Assembly (NCBI RefSeq): GCF_004634215.1
Contig: NZ_SMMH01000060.1
Location: 1 to 9,676 of the forward strand
DNA length: 9,676 bases
From: Deinococcus fonticola
GTDB taxonomy: Bacteria; Deinococcota; Deinococci; Deinococcales; Deinococcaceae
Reading direction: 5' to 3'
The notes under the pieces were generated by a model. It was given only the letters and a program-made list of their open reading frames with translations. It had not been told where the DNA came from and made no database searches. A program made the position numbers and the translations under genes. Positions 1 through 6,326 of the stretch are shown piece after piece. Within the stretch, counting starts at the first letter, position 1; the number at the start of each line of letters is the position of its first letter.

Positions 1-1
1 A

Positions 2-91
2 ACCCTGTACAACGAGAGGCGATTACACTCCAGTCTGGGGTACGTGCCCCCGGCAGAGTTTGCGGCCCAGTATCATCAAGCCCAGATGTGA
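2..91 (+). CDS. IS3-family transposase (OrfB), C-terminal 29 residues only
   Basis: The frame starting at base 2 reads TLYNERRLHSSLGYVPPAEF and nine more residues before a TGA at 89-91. The YNxxRxHSSLGYxxPxxF pattern is the C-terminal signature of the IS3 OrfB integrase (DDE, rve fold), just after the catalytic glutamate, which would lie outside the window. The protein catalyses cut-and-copy transposition of its own element. Only the end of the gene is present, so whether the copy is intact cannot be judged. Its sequence is clearly different from the IS3 transposase end at the right edge of the window, so these are two different elements. Confidence 0.85.
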   Translation, partial: TLYNERRLHSSLGYVPPAEFAAQYHQAQM

Positions 92-101
92 CTTGACCCC
101 C

Positions 102-126
102 TGTCCGCCTTCTTGGGTGCAGTCCA
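102..126. repeat. Putative terminal inverted repeat (IRR) of the left IS3 element
   Basis: Eleven bases after the transposase stop codon, a 25-base block ends in ...GCAGTCCA. Its reverse complement starts TGGACTGCACCC, the expected TG-start form of an IS3-family tip. The matching left repeat is outside the window, so this is assigned by position and similarity to IS2-type ends only. Confidence 0.6.
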
Positions 127-668
127 CGTCTCTTTTGGAAACTGCAAGATGTCAGCTTACCAACCTGCACGTTATGCAGAATCAGGGCCAGCTTCATCGG
201 GCGGCGGGCTGGGCGGTTCTGGACTCGCGCTGGATCGCGGGGAAAGGCGCTGGTAACCACCAGCTTCAGCCCCTTGCCGGAATCCCGGTCTACCTCGAAG
301 TAAACTTCGTACTCGACAGCATTGCCACTATGGGTCGTCAGCTCAATGGTGAAGAAGTTCTGATGCCCAGTGTGGAAGACCTGGCGCTGCATCAGGGTGG
401 TGATGATGGTTGGAAGCTGCTGCGACAACTCCCAGCGCACGAAGTCAAAGGTGCGTTGGTCATGACGCGGCAACGGGTAGAGCAGCGCCGGGTCATCTCC
501 AAGCTTGACTGACTCGGAAAAGCAGTGATGCCCGAAGTGAACCCGCACCTGGTAGCGACGCTCAGGCTTCTCGGCAGTGGCCGCCTGGACGAACACATGG
601 TTAAAGGAGTCGAGGTGCGACAGGTCATAGGTTGTGCCCCGATACAAAAAGGCCTGCCACGTCGTCAC
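127..668 (-). CDS. Protein of unknown function, 3' end disrupted by IS3 insertion
   Basis: The minus-strand frame starts at a GTG (668-666), with an in-frame stop a few codons upstream, and gives about 181 native residues. Visible landmarks: DLSHLDSFNHVFVQAAT near residues 15-31, a central block with FDFVRWELSQQLPTI (74-88) and VFHTGHQNFFTIEL (97-110), an EYEVYFEV strand (119-126), a VVTSAFPRD stretch (137-145) and RRPMKLALILHNVQVGK (155-171). I recall a widespread short family with this FHTGxxNFF...YEVYF...SAYxRD...LHNxxxxK layout, deposited under vague names such as heat-shock or stationary-phase protein; that is memory, not a search, and no function is established. It has no signal peptide or membrane segment. 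The IS junction falls within codon 181, about ten residues after the last conserved block, and the frame continues open antisense to the transposase to base 3, so any product carries at least 41 foreign residues. Composition and frame strongly favour coding on this strand. No Shine-Dalgarno is seen; a TAAACT hexamer six bases before GTG suggests a leaderless mRNA. Confidence 0.72.
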
Positions 669-674
669 TTCCGT

Positions 675-680
675 AGTTTA
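675..680 (-). promoter_or_regulatory. Candidate -10 hexamer (TAAACT) for a leaderless transcript of the disrupted gene
   Basis: On the minus strand TAAACT fits TANNNT and ends exactly six bases before the GTG start at 668. No Shine-Dalgarno sequence lies between them. This is the spacing known from leaderless transcripts in Deinococcus. No convincing -35 box at 16-18 bases is visible; TTGTCC at 707-702 would need a 21-base spacer. Confidence 0.4.
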
Positions 681-775
681 ACGTGTCAGGCTGCTTTTTT
701 TGGACAACACCACATGGGGTTAGTGTGAAATTGCCACTAGAACGCCACACCGCCAAACTGATGGCCCTGCATCAG

Positions 776-781
776 TATTGT
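776..781 (+). promoter_or_regulatory. Candidate -10 hexamer (TATTGT) for a leaderless transcript of the helicase gene
   Basis: TATTGT fits TANNNT and ends six bases before the ATG at 788, the same geometry as the divergent gene on the other strand. The only purine-rich string, AGGG at 783-786, is one base from the ATG and too close to act as a normal ribosome binding site. No clear -35 box is seen near 753-758. Confidence 0.4.
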
Positions 782-787
782 TAGGGC

Positions 788-3601
788 ATGCGTTTTCTCA
801 CCTACCGCGACCTGGATGCTGGGAAAGTCAAAGGCAAGTTGAAAAAAGTGCAGGAGGCGGTTGAGCGCGATGACTTCAGGACGCCAGACATCAAGAAGCT
901 GGCACAGGGGCCGTATTACCGTGCCAAATTGGACGATACCAACCGACTTTTGCTGACCTTCGTGCGCCACGAGGCCGAGGGGAAAGACCCGGAGACGGTG
1001 TGCATGGCGCTGGAAGTCATTCACCAGCACCAGTACGAAAAGTCTCGATTTCTGCGTGGTGCGGCCATAGATGAGGCCAAACTGCCTGACTTCAACGTCT
1101 CGGTAGTGAACACCGAAGCGCAGCGGGTGCGTTATCTCCATCCCAGCCGAAGTGAATTTCACTTGCTGGACAAGGTGATCTCCTTCGATGACACGCAGGA
1201 CGCGGTATACCGCACGCCTGCGCCCGTCATTCTGGTGGGTTCGGCAGGCAGCGGGAAAACGGCGCTGACCCTGCAAAAATTGCGCGAGATGCCGGGCCAG
1301 GTGCTGTATGTCACGCTCTCCAAGTTTCTGGCGCAGAGTGCCTCTGAGCTGTATGGAGCGCACGGCTTTGAGAACGAGGCGCAGGAAGTGGATTTTCTTT
1401 CCTTTGCCGATTTCCTCCGCACCATTCGGGTTCCGGCGGGGCGCGAGGTGACGTTCGAGGATTTCCGCGTTTGGGTGGGGCGGCAGCCGGGCTTGAAGTT
1501 CACTGACGCGCATCAACTATTCGAGGAGTTGCGCGGCGTGCTGAGCAGTTCGCCGGGTGGAGCGCTGAGTCGTGAGGCGTACCTGAGCCTCGGCATTCGC
1601 CAGAGCATTTACGCTGCCGAACAGCGGCCTGGCGTGTACGACCTCTTCGCCAAATACCTGAAGTGGTTGGAGGAGGCCCGCCTGTACGATTCCAGCCTGC
1701 TCGCCTCGGCGTACCTGAGTGCCGTGACGCCCACTTACGATTTCGTGGTGGTAGACGAGGTGCAAGACCTCACGGCGGCGCAACTGGCGCTGATTCTCAA
1801 AACCCTCAAGTCGCCGGGGCAATTCCTGCTGTGCGGCGACTCGAACCAGATCGTCCACCCCAATTTTTTCTCCTGGGCAGCGGTCAAAACCCTGCTCTAC
1901 AAAGCCCCCGAGCTGGCCGAGCGACAGAAGATCAGCGTGTTGCAGGCGAACTTCCGCAACTCCGGGCAGGTGACGCGGGTGGCGAACGACATCCTGAAGG
2001 TCAAGCACGCCCGTTTTGGTAGCGTGGATCGTGAGAGCAATTTTCTGGTGCGGGCGGTGGCGAACGACCCCGGCTCAGTTACCTTTTTGCCCGACGATAA
2101 GCGGGTCAAAAAGCACCTTGATGACCAGACCCGCGACAGTACCGAGTACGCCGTGCTGGTGCTGCGCGACGAGGACAAGGCCGCAGCGCGGCAGGCATTC
2201 GGCACGCCACTGGTCTTCAGCGTTCACGAGGCCAAGGGACTGGAGTATCCCAACATCATCCTGCACAACTTCATCAGTGGGTCGCGCCAGACCTATGCCG
2301 AAATTGCGGAGGGGGTAACGCGGGCCGACTTGCAGGCTGATGAGCTGACCTACCGCCGCGCCAAAGACAAAGCCGACAAGTCGCTGGAAATTTACAAGTT
2401 CTATGTGAACGCGCTGTATGTGGCGGTGACACGGGCGGTCAACCGCGTGACCCTCATCGAGTCGGACACCCGTCACCCACTCCTGGGATTGCTGGGGGTG
2501 GAACTGGGGAACGAGGCCGAGCAGTTGAAGGTTAAAAAAGCGTCGAGGGACGATTGGGAGCGAGAAGCTCGCAAGCTGGAATTGCAGGGCAAAAAAGAGC
2601 AGGCTGGGGACATCAGGCGGCGGATTTTGCAGCAAAAGCCCGTACCCTGGGAAGTCTGGACGCCGCAGGTGCTGGCCCGTATGCAGGGCGAGGTGAGAGC
2701 GGCTCCCGGTGACGTGAAGAAGGCGCGGGCGCTGACCGACTACGCGCTGCTGACCCTGGATGATGCATTGCTGGATGAAATGGCGAAACTGAAGATCAAG
2801 CCCGCGCAGTCGTTTCTGCGGAACAGCGAAAAAGATCGCCGGATTCAGCGTCAGGCGGTGCTGGACAAGTACCGTAAGCCCTATGAGACGGGCAACCTTA
2901 AGGCCATTCTGGCCGATACCGAGCGTTACGGCGTGGATCACCGCACGCCCGAGAACCTGACCCCGCTGATGCTGGCGACGCTGGCAGGTAACTTGCCACT
3001 GGTCGAAGCCCTGCTGGAGCGCGGCGCGGACATCGAGCAGACCGATACTCATGGACGCATGCCACACATGCTGGCCCTGTGGCAGGCCATGACCGATACC
3101 GAGTACGCCCGAACCAAGCTTGGGCAGCTGTGGGAACGCCTGAAACCTACCCATCTCGACGTGCAGATAGGCGACAAATTAGTGCGACTCGCGGAAAGTG
3201 GCGCGGAATACTACTTCCTGAGCGTCATGCTGGCCCAGTGGCCCGTGTATTCCTCTAAGCTCAACCAGCCGCACCTGACCCCAAGGGACTTCTGGGAACG
3301 GCGGGAGGGCTTTTTCGTGAATGCCCTCCAGACCAACCTGGAACACTTTCCGGCCAGTGTGCTGAAAGAACAACGGCGCAAGCGCCAATACTTCAATCAT
3401 GTCATGGCCCGCGCTGAAGCCGAGAGTAGCTACATGCCCGCCCGCAAACTTTGGAAGCGTGTCAAGCTGGGCTACTACGTCCTGAATCCCGAGATGCAGG
3501 TCAAGCTGATGCTGGCTCCGAATTCAGAAGGCGAGTGGTTGGGCGTGGCTCTGCTGGCTGACGCGGTGGGTCGTGGGTGGCTGGATACTTCAGATGCATA
3601 A
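788..3601 (+). CDS. RelE/ParE-like domain + superfamily 1 (UvrD-like) helicase + ankyrin repeat protein
   Basis: A 937-residue ATP-dependent DNA helicase/translocase by motif content. Residues 1-98 resemble a RelE/ParE toxin fold: after an N-terminal helix comes IKKLAQGPYYRAKLDDTNRL (35-54), a hydrophobic strand, then a strand with HQHQYEKSRF (79-88), the position of the usual 'vxxVxxHxxY' end of that fold. The SF1 core follows: Q-motif glutamine near 137, Walker A GSAGSGKT (151-158), Walker B VVDEVQD (321-327), motif III LLCGDSNQ (347-354), motif IV LQANFRN (385-391), motif V VHEAKGLEYPNI (479-490) and motif VI YVAVTRAVNR (544-553). All key residues are present, so the ATPase should be active. 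A charged linker (about 575-720) leads to one clear ankyrin repeat (LTPLMLATLAGNLPLVEALL, 724-743, plus ERGADIEQTDTHGRMP) and a 180-residue C-terminal region I do not recognise. An in-frame TAG at 782-784 forces a start at or after ATG 788. RelE-like N-termini on UvrD-type helicases have precedent; the ankyrin addition suggests a protein-binding sensor. A defence role is a guess from context. No nuclease motif is seen. Confidence 0.9.
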   Translation: MRFLTYRDLDAGKVKGKLKKVQEAVERDDFRTPDIKKLAQGPYYRAKLDDTNRLLLTFVRHEAEGKDPETVCMALEVIHQHQYEKSRFLRGAAIDEAKLPDFNVSVVNTEAQRVRYLHPSRSEFHLLDKVISFDDTQDAVYRTPAPVILVGSAGSGKTALTLQKLREMPGQVLYVTLSKFLAQSASELYGAHGFENEAQEVDFLSFADFLRTIRVPAGREVTFEDFRVWVGRQPGLKFTDAHQLFEELRGVLSSSPGGALSREAYLSLGIRQSIYAAEQRPGVYDLFAKYLKWLEEARLYDSSLLASAYLSAVTPTYDFVVVDEVQDLTAAQLALILKTLKSPGQFLLCGDSNQIVHPNFFSWAAVKTLLYKAPELAERQKISVLQANFRNSGQVTRVANDILKVKHARFGSVDRESNFLVRAVANDPGSVTFLPDDKRVKKHLDDQTRDSTEYAVLVLRDEDKAAARQAFGTPLVFSVHEAKGLEYPNIILHNFISGSRQTYAEIAEGVTRADLQADELTYRRAKDKADKSLEIYKFYVNALYVAVTRAVNRVTLIESDTRHPLLGLLGVELGNEAEQLKVKKASRDDWEREARKLELQGKKEQAGDIRRRILQQKPVPWEVWTPQVLARMQGEVRAAPGDVKKARALTDYALLTLDDALLDEMAKLKIKPAQSFLRNSEKDRRIQRQAVLDKYRKPYETGNLKAILADTERYGVDHRTPENLTPLMLATLAGNLPLVEALLERGADIEQTDTHGRMPHMLALWQAMTDTEYARTKLGQLWERLKPTHLDVQIGDKLVRLAESGAEYYFLSVMLAQWPVYSSKLNQPHLTPRDFWERREGFFVNALQTNLEHFPASVLKEQRRKRQYFNHVMARAEAESSYMPARKLWKRVKLGYYVLNPEMQVKLMLAPNSEGEWLGVALLADAVGRGWLDTSDA

Positions 3602-3608
3602 GTGCATC
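3593..3608 (+). other. Small hairpin around the helicase stop codon
   Basis: GATGCA (3593-3598) and TGCATC (3603-3608) form a perfect 6-bp stem with the loop TAAG, which contains the TAA stop codon (3599-3601). No T-run follows on either strand. It could slow ribosomes or act as a weak 3' end, but it may equally be chance. The 62-bp convergent gap to the next gene shows no better terminator. Confidence 0.3.
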
Positions 3609-3663
3609 GTCGTCAAGTCTGTCGGGCTGAGGTATACCCCGCTCTTCACCCGCCAGCTACTTA

Positions 3664-5331
3664 TCAGGCCATTTCCTGATCCGTGCTTTCAGGTGAGGCC
3701 GTGACTTCCTGGGCGTCACTTTCCAATTGCCCGGCCAGGGCGTCCGGGTCACGCTGGTTGAGCTTGATGCGGCTGAGCTTCCCCCTGAGCACCTCCAGGG
3801 TGTACTCACCGTCGCCGAAGAGCGAGCCGTCCAGTTTCTCGGGCAGGCTGATCCTGAGTTCGTGTGTTTCCGGCTCATACCTGACCTGCACCGCCGTGCG
3901 GGCGTGCCTCTCCTTGAGGGCCTCCAGCTTCTTCGGGCTGGTGTTGATGAAGCTCCCTCTGCGCCTGCCGCTGTCCTTCAGTTCGACCTCCTCTCCGGCG
4001 GTGGGAAGGCTCACGTCGTATTTGGAGTTCAGATAACCCGCCAGATTGGTTCTGGGAGATACCTCACCGTGCGTCAGCAGCACCTTGCCTGGCCCGTACC
4101 GCGCGATCAGGCCGATCAGCCCGCCCCGGTCGGCGTGGGCCGAGAGATAAAAGCGTTCCACCCTGGCGTAGGCGGAGACCGCTTCGCGGCCCCCCTTCCC
4201 GTCCGGCAACATGACCTCGCCGCCCTGCTGGAGCTCCAGCAACCTGCGCCCTGGGGACTCGGCGTCCTGGTAGCCCACCACGAACAGCGCATTGTCACTT
4301 TGGGGCAACCAGGCTTTTGCGTACAGCGGACTGGCCCCGGCGTGGAGCATGCCGCTCGACGCGATCACGATGGCTGCCCTTTCGGAGTGGATCACTCGCT
4401 CGCGGGCCTTATTGTCCTTCACCAGTTCCACCGTGCCGCTCAGAAAAGCGGGTTTCCCGCCGCTCTTGACCCGTTTCTGTAAGGCTTCCGGCAGCAGGGG
4501 CAGCATCCCCTCATAGGCCTCGGTGATGCTGCGCGTCAGGCCGTCCAGGTAGATCGGTGCGGGCGGCATCAACCCACTGGCCATGCCGGTCTGAAGAATC
4601 TGTGTGATCTCCTGGGCACGGCCCAGCGCGAAGGAGGGGATCAGGACTTTCCCGCCGCCGCGTACCGTCTCGCCGATGGCTTTCATGAAGGTGCTGACCT
4701 GTTCTTTTCTGGAGGGCAGCAGGGTGTCGCCGTAGGTCGCTTCCGAGACGACCGCATCCACTTCACCTACGGTATTCGGCTGGGGGATCCAGACGGGATC
4801 GACGACCGGGGTGGCGACGTTGCTCACGTCGCCGGTGTGGAAGACCTGGCGGCCCCCACTGCGGATCAGCACACTGGCCGCGCCCAGCAGGTGACCGGAC
4901 GGCAGGAACTGGAAGGAGAAGCCGTAGTCCGTCACCCACTCGAAGTAAGGGGTGGGGCGCAGGCGTTCCAGGGTGCGTTTCATCTCGGTGGCGCTGAACA
5001 TCGGGTAGCTCTGGTCGGTGCTGACCTTCAGGGTGTCGGCCAGCACCAGGGTGGCCAGACGGGCGGTCGCCTCGGTGCAGTGGATCAGCAGCTTCGGAAA
5101 GCGCCGGATCACCACCGGCAGGGCGGCCACATGATCCAGGTGGGCGTGCGTCAGGATCATGGCGGTGGGGGGATGCTCAGAAAGCAGTTCCAGTTTCGGC
5201 AGGGCCGCGTCGCCCACCTGACCGGGGCGCAGTCCGGCGTCGATCAGCAGGTTGCCCTCTTTCAGCAGGTAGAGGTAGGAGCTGGCCCCAACCTCGTCGG
5301 TGCCGCCCAGCCCAATGAATCGCAGAGTCAA
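3664..5331 (-). CDS. Beta-CASP metallo-beta-lactamase-fold nuclease (CPSF/Ysh1-type RNase)
   Basis: A 555-residue cytosolic two-metal nuclease predicted to cut or trim RNA (some relatives also DNA). The metallo-beta-lactamase half shows motif 1 (LLIDAG, D31), motif 2 THAHLDH (61-67), motif 3 PSGHLLGA (H147) and motif 4 HTGDVS (D168). The inserted beta-CASP domain shows motif A SEATYGD (E198), the IPSFALGRAQE helix (231-241) and ASSGML (324-329). The closing part has LSAHADRGG (H398, motif B) and LLTHGE (H421, motif C). A histidine at motif C is the pattern described for RNA-type rather than DNA-type members. After residue 455 comes a roughly 100-residue extension rich in charged residues and ending in an acidic tail; I do not recognise it. 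The start is TTG (5331-5329): the N-terminus matches the family there, an in-frame TGA sits two codons upstream, and AGGCGGTG lies about five bases before it. Its TTGA overlaps the stop of the broken yhcG-like gene, so it was probably translated by coupling. D. radiodurans is known to have a beta-CASP nuclease of this kind. Confidence 0.9.
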   Translation of the reverse strand: MTLRFIGLGGTDEVGASSYLYLLKEGNLLIDAGLRPGQVGDAALPKLELLSEHPPTAMILTHAHLDHVAALPVVIRRFPKLLIHCTEATARLATLVLADTLKVSTDQSYPMFSATEMKRTLERLRPTPYFEWVTDYGFSFQFLPSGHLLGAASVLIRSGGRQVFHTGDVSNVATPVVDPVWIPQPNTVGEVDAVVSEATYGDTLLPSRKEQVSTFMKAIGETVRGGGKVLIPSFALGRAQEITQILQTGMASGLMPPAPIYLDGLTRSITEAYEGMLPLLPEALQKRVKSGGKPAFLSGTVELVKDNKARERVIHSERAAIVIASSGMLHAGASPLYAKAWLPQSDNALFVVGYQDAESPGRRLLELQQGGEVMLPDGKGGREAVSAYARVERFYLSAHADRGGLIGLIARYGPGKVLLTHGEVSPRTNLAGYLNSKYDVSLPTAGEEVELKDSGRRRGSFINTSPKKLEALKERHARTAVQVRYEPETHELRISLPEKLDGSLFGDGEYTLEVLRGKLSRIKLNQRDPDALAGQLESDAQEVTASPESTDQEMA

Positions 5332-6031
5332 GCGTCACCGCCTGGGGTCAGGGTGGCCAGTTCCGCTTCCAGTTCCTGAATGCTGGGAAGCTGACCCTTC
5401 AAGTCAGCGGGGAGACTCTCGGCGAGCTGGTATCTGGCGATCCCCAGCGGTTCGTCCACGCCGCGCAGGGCGTACTCCGCTGTCACGCTGTCCTGTGTCT
5501 TGCACAGGATCAGGCCGATGGTGGGGGCGTCCTGCTCGTGCCGCAACTGGTCATCCACGACATTCAGCTTGCCCTGCCGCTCGATCAGGCGTGACTCGAT
5601 CTGGTGGATCAGGACGTTGCAGCTCCAGCCGTGCTGAATGGTCGCGCGGGCGTACCACTCGCGCTGGACTGAGTCTTTCACGGTGTTGAGCAGCGTCACC
5701 AGGTGCCCCCAGGGCAATTGGTCAACAACCTGTTGACCATTCTGGAAGTCGGGTAGACCGCCGCGAACGAGCGCATGTACTTCAAATTGGTGGTGGAGAA
5801 GCCCTTGATGTCCGGGAATTCCCGGCGCAAGTCAGCCGAGAGCTGATCCAGGACTTTTGCGCCCCACCTGGCATTCTTTTGCCGTTCCACCAGCAGCCGA
5901 CCGATCTGCCCGTAGAGGTGAAGCAGTTCGCATTTGACACTCAGGGCCGCCCTGATCTGGGCGCTGCGAATCTGCTGTTTGAGGTCACCCAGGAGCGTGG
6001 CGTAACCGTCTGGAAGCTGGGGAGCACTCAT
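5328..6031 (-). pseudogene. Degraded DUF1016/YhcG-type PD-(D/E)xK nuclease gene, frameshifted and lacking the catalytic core
   Basis: Two frames together spell a YhcG-like protein. The N-terminal part (DUF1016_N) starts at ATG 6031, behind GGAGGGA, and carries LYGQIGRLLVERQ, KVLDQLSADLRREFPDIKGF and STTNLKYMRSFAAVYP. It then runs into a premature TGA as TNCPGGTW. In the next frame the same DNA reads VVDQLPWGHLVTLL, the normal continuation, so about one base is missing near 5731. The C-terminal part has REWYARATIQHGWSCNVL and IHQIESRLIERQGK, then jumps at about 5567 to LNVVDDQLRHEQDAPTIGLI, LCKTQDSVTAEYALRG and a normal end (LPSIQELEAEL). In intact relatives roughly 100-130 residues between these blocks hold the nuclease active site (IDLLFYH...VVIELK); here they are absent while the frame is kept. 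The gene is therefore dead twice over. YhcG-type nucleases are often found beside restriction-modification genes. Its TGA (5328-5330) overlaps the TTG start of the beta-CASP gene. Homology is by remembered pattern, but the fit is strong. Confidence 0.85.
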
Positions 6032-6086
6032 TCCCTCCAGTGTAGGCGAGGCTAACCAGGCTGACGGGTGCCGCTTCTCCGTAACC

Positions 6087-6125
6087 GCCACCCCACCCAC
6101 CCGACCAGCGGGTGGGTGGGGTGGC
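6087..6125. repeat. Perfect 17-bp GC-rich inverted repeat (hairpin) with 5-base loop
   Basis: Positions 6087-6103 (GCCACCCCACCCACCCG) and 6109-6125 are exact reverse complements, separated by ACCAG. The right arm contains GGG, GGG, GGGG and GG runs divided by single Ts, so the plus strand could alternatively form a G-quadruplex-like structure. No T-run follows on either side, which argues against a classic intrinsic terminator. It lies in the divergent spacer upstream of both the yhcG-like remnant and the yciF-like gene, where a terminator would have nothing to end; a transcriptional barrier, a replication- or IS-related palindrome, or the scar of a lost gene are possible. Confidence 0.85.
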
Positions 6126-6326
6126 CGGAAAAGTGGGCGACACGAGGCTGCACCGGGATCGTCAGATCAAGCCCGGTTAACGCGACTCTGGCTGGGGCCA
6201 ACATTTTCTCTAAAGGCGTCCTTAACCCAGGATGCTCCTGTGCTGCCTACCGCTCTGCGATGCTGTTCAACGTTCAACAGATCCGTAACCCTCCCACCCT
6301 TCACCACCAATGACAGGAGTTGAAGC
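6126..6326. other. Non-coding spacer upstream of the yciF-like gene
   Basis: No reading frame here has coding character on either strand. Apart from the hairpin on its left edge, the region holds an 18-bp near-palindrome at 6263-6280 and the ribosome binding site at 6315-6319. AT-richer patches such as ATTTTCTCTAAAGG near 6204 may hold promoter elements, but I cannot name a convincing -35/-10 pair. Confidence 0.5.
6263..6280. promoter_or_regulatory. Operator-like 18-bp near-palindrome upstream of the yciF-like gene
   Basis: CTGTTCAACGTTCAACAG pairs in 8 of 9 positions about its centre (6271/6272); only the sixth base of each arm fails. It also reads as two tandem copies of GTTCAAC (6265-6278). 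It lies 46 bases upstream of the ATG, a usual place for a repressor or activator site. It does not match the Deinococcus radiation/desiccation response motif that I know. Function is inferred from symmetry and position only. Confidence 0.35.

Larger units (their letters stand above)
1..126 (+). mobile_element. Right end of an IS3-family insertion sequence (IS2/IS51-like), left part outside window
   Basis: The segment holds the C-terminal codons of an IS3-type transposase followed by 35 bases of terminal DNA. The last 25 bases (102-126) run from TGTCCGCC to GCAGTCCA; read in reverse they begin TGGACTGCACCC, which resembles the TGGATTTGCCCC-type tips of the IS2/IS51 branch. I place the element's edge at 126 because IS3-family elements end in CA and because the reading frame of the minus-strand gene next to it stops looking family-like at that point. 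The other end and the target duplication lie outside the window, so the exact edge is inferred. Confidence 0.75.

Noticed and set aside
60..512. Open plus-strand frame of 150 codons
   Set aside because: It is antisense to the minus-strand gene whose translation has conserved-looking blocks; the plus frame has no recognisable domain and runs out of the IS end.
692..701. Seven-T run as an intrinsic terminator
   Set aside because: No stable GC-rich hairpin precedes it on the plus strand, and the region lies between two divergent start codons.
737..3154. Long minus-strand open frames (for example 737-1516, 1517-2008, 2075-3154) opposite the helicase gene
   Set aside because: They are high-GC shadows of a gene with all SF1 motifs in order; their translations show no domain pattern and are rich in Q, H, R and V, as expected for antisense.
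6032..6100. Extended N-terminus of the yhcG-like gene starting at ATG 6100
   Set aside because: The added 23 residues read through one arm of the hairpin and are not family-like; ATG 6031 follows GGAGGGA and begins the recognisable sequence.
6068..6313. Plus-strand 81-codon frame in the spacer before the yciF-like gene
   Set aside because: It runs through the perfect hairpin, has a biased, domain-free translation and no good ribosome binding site.
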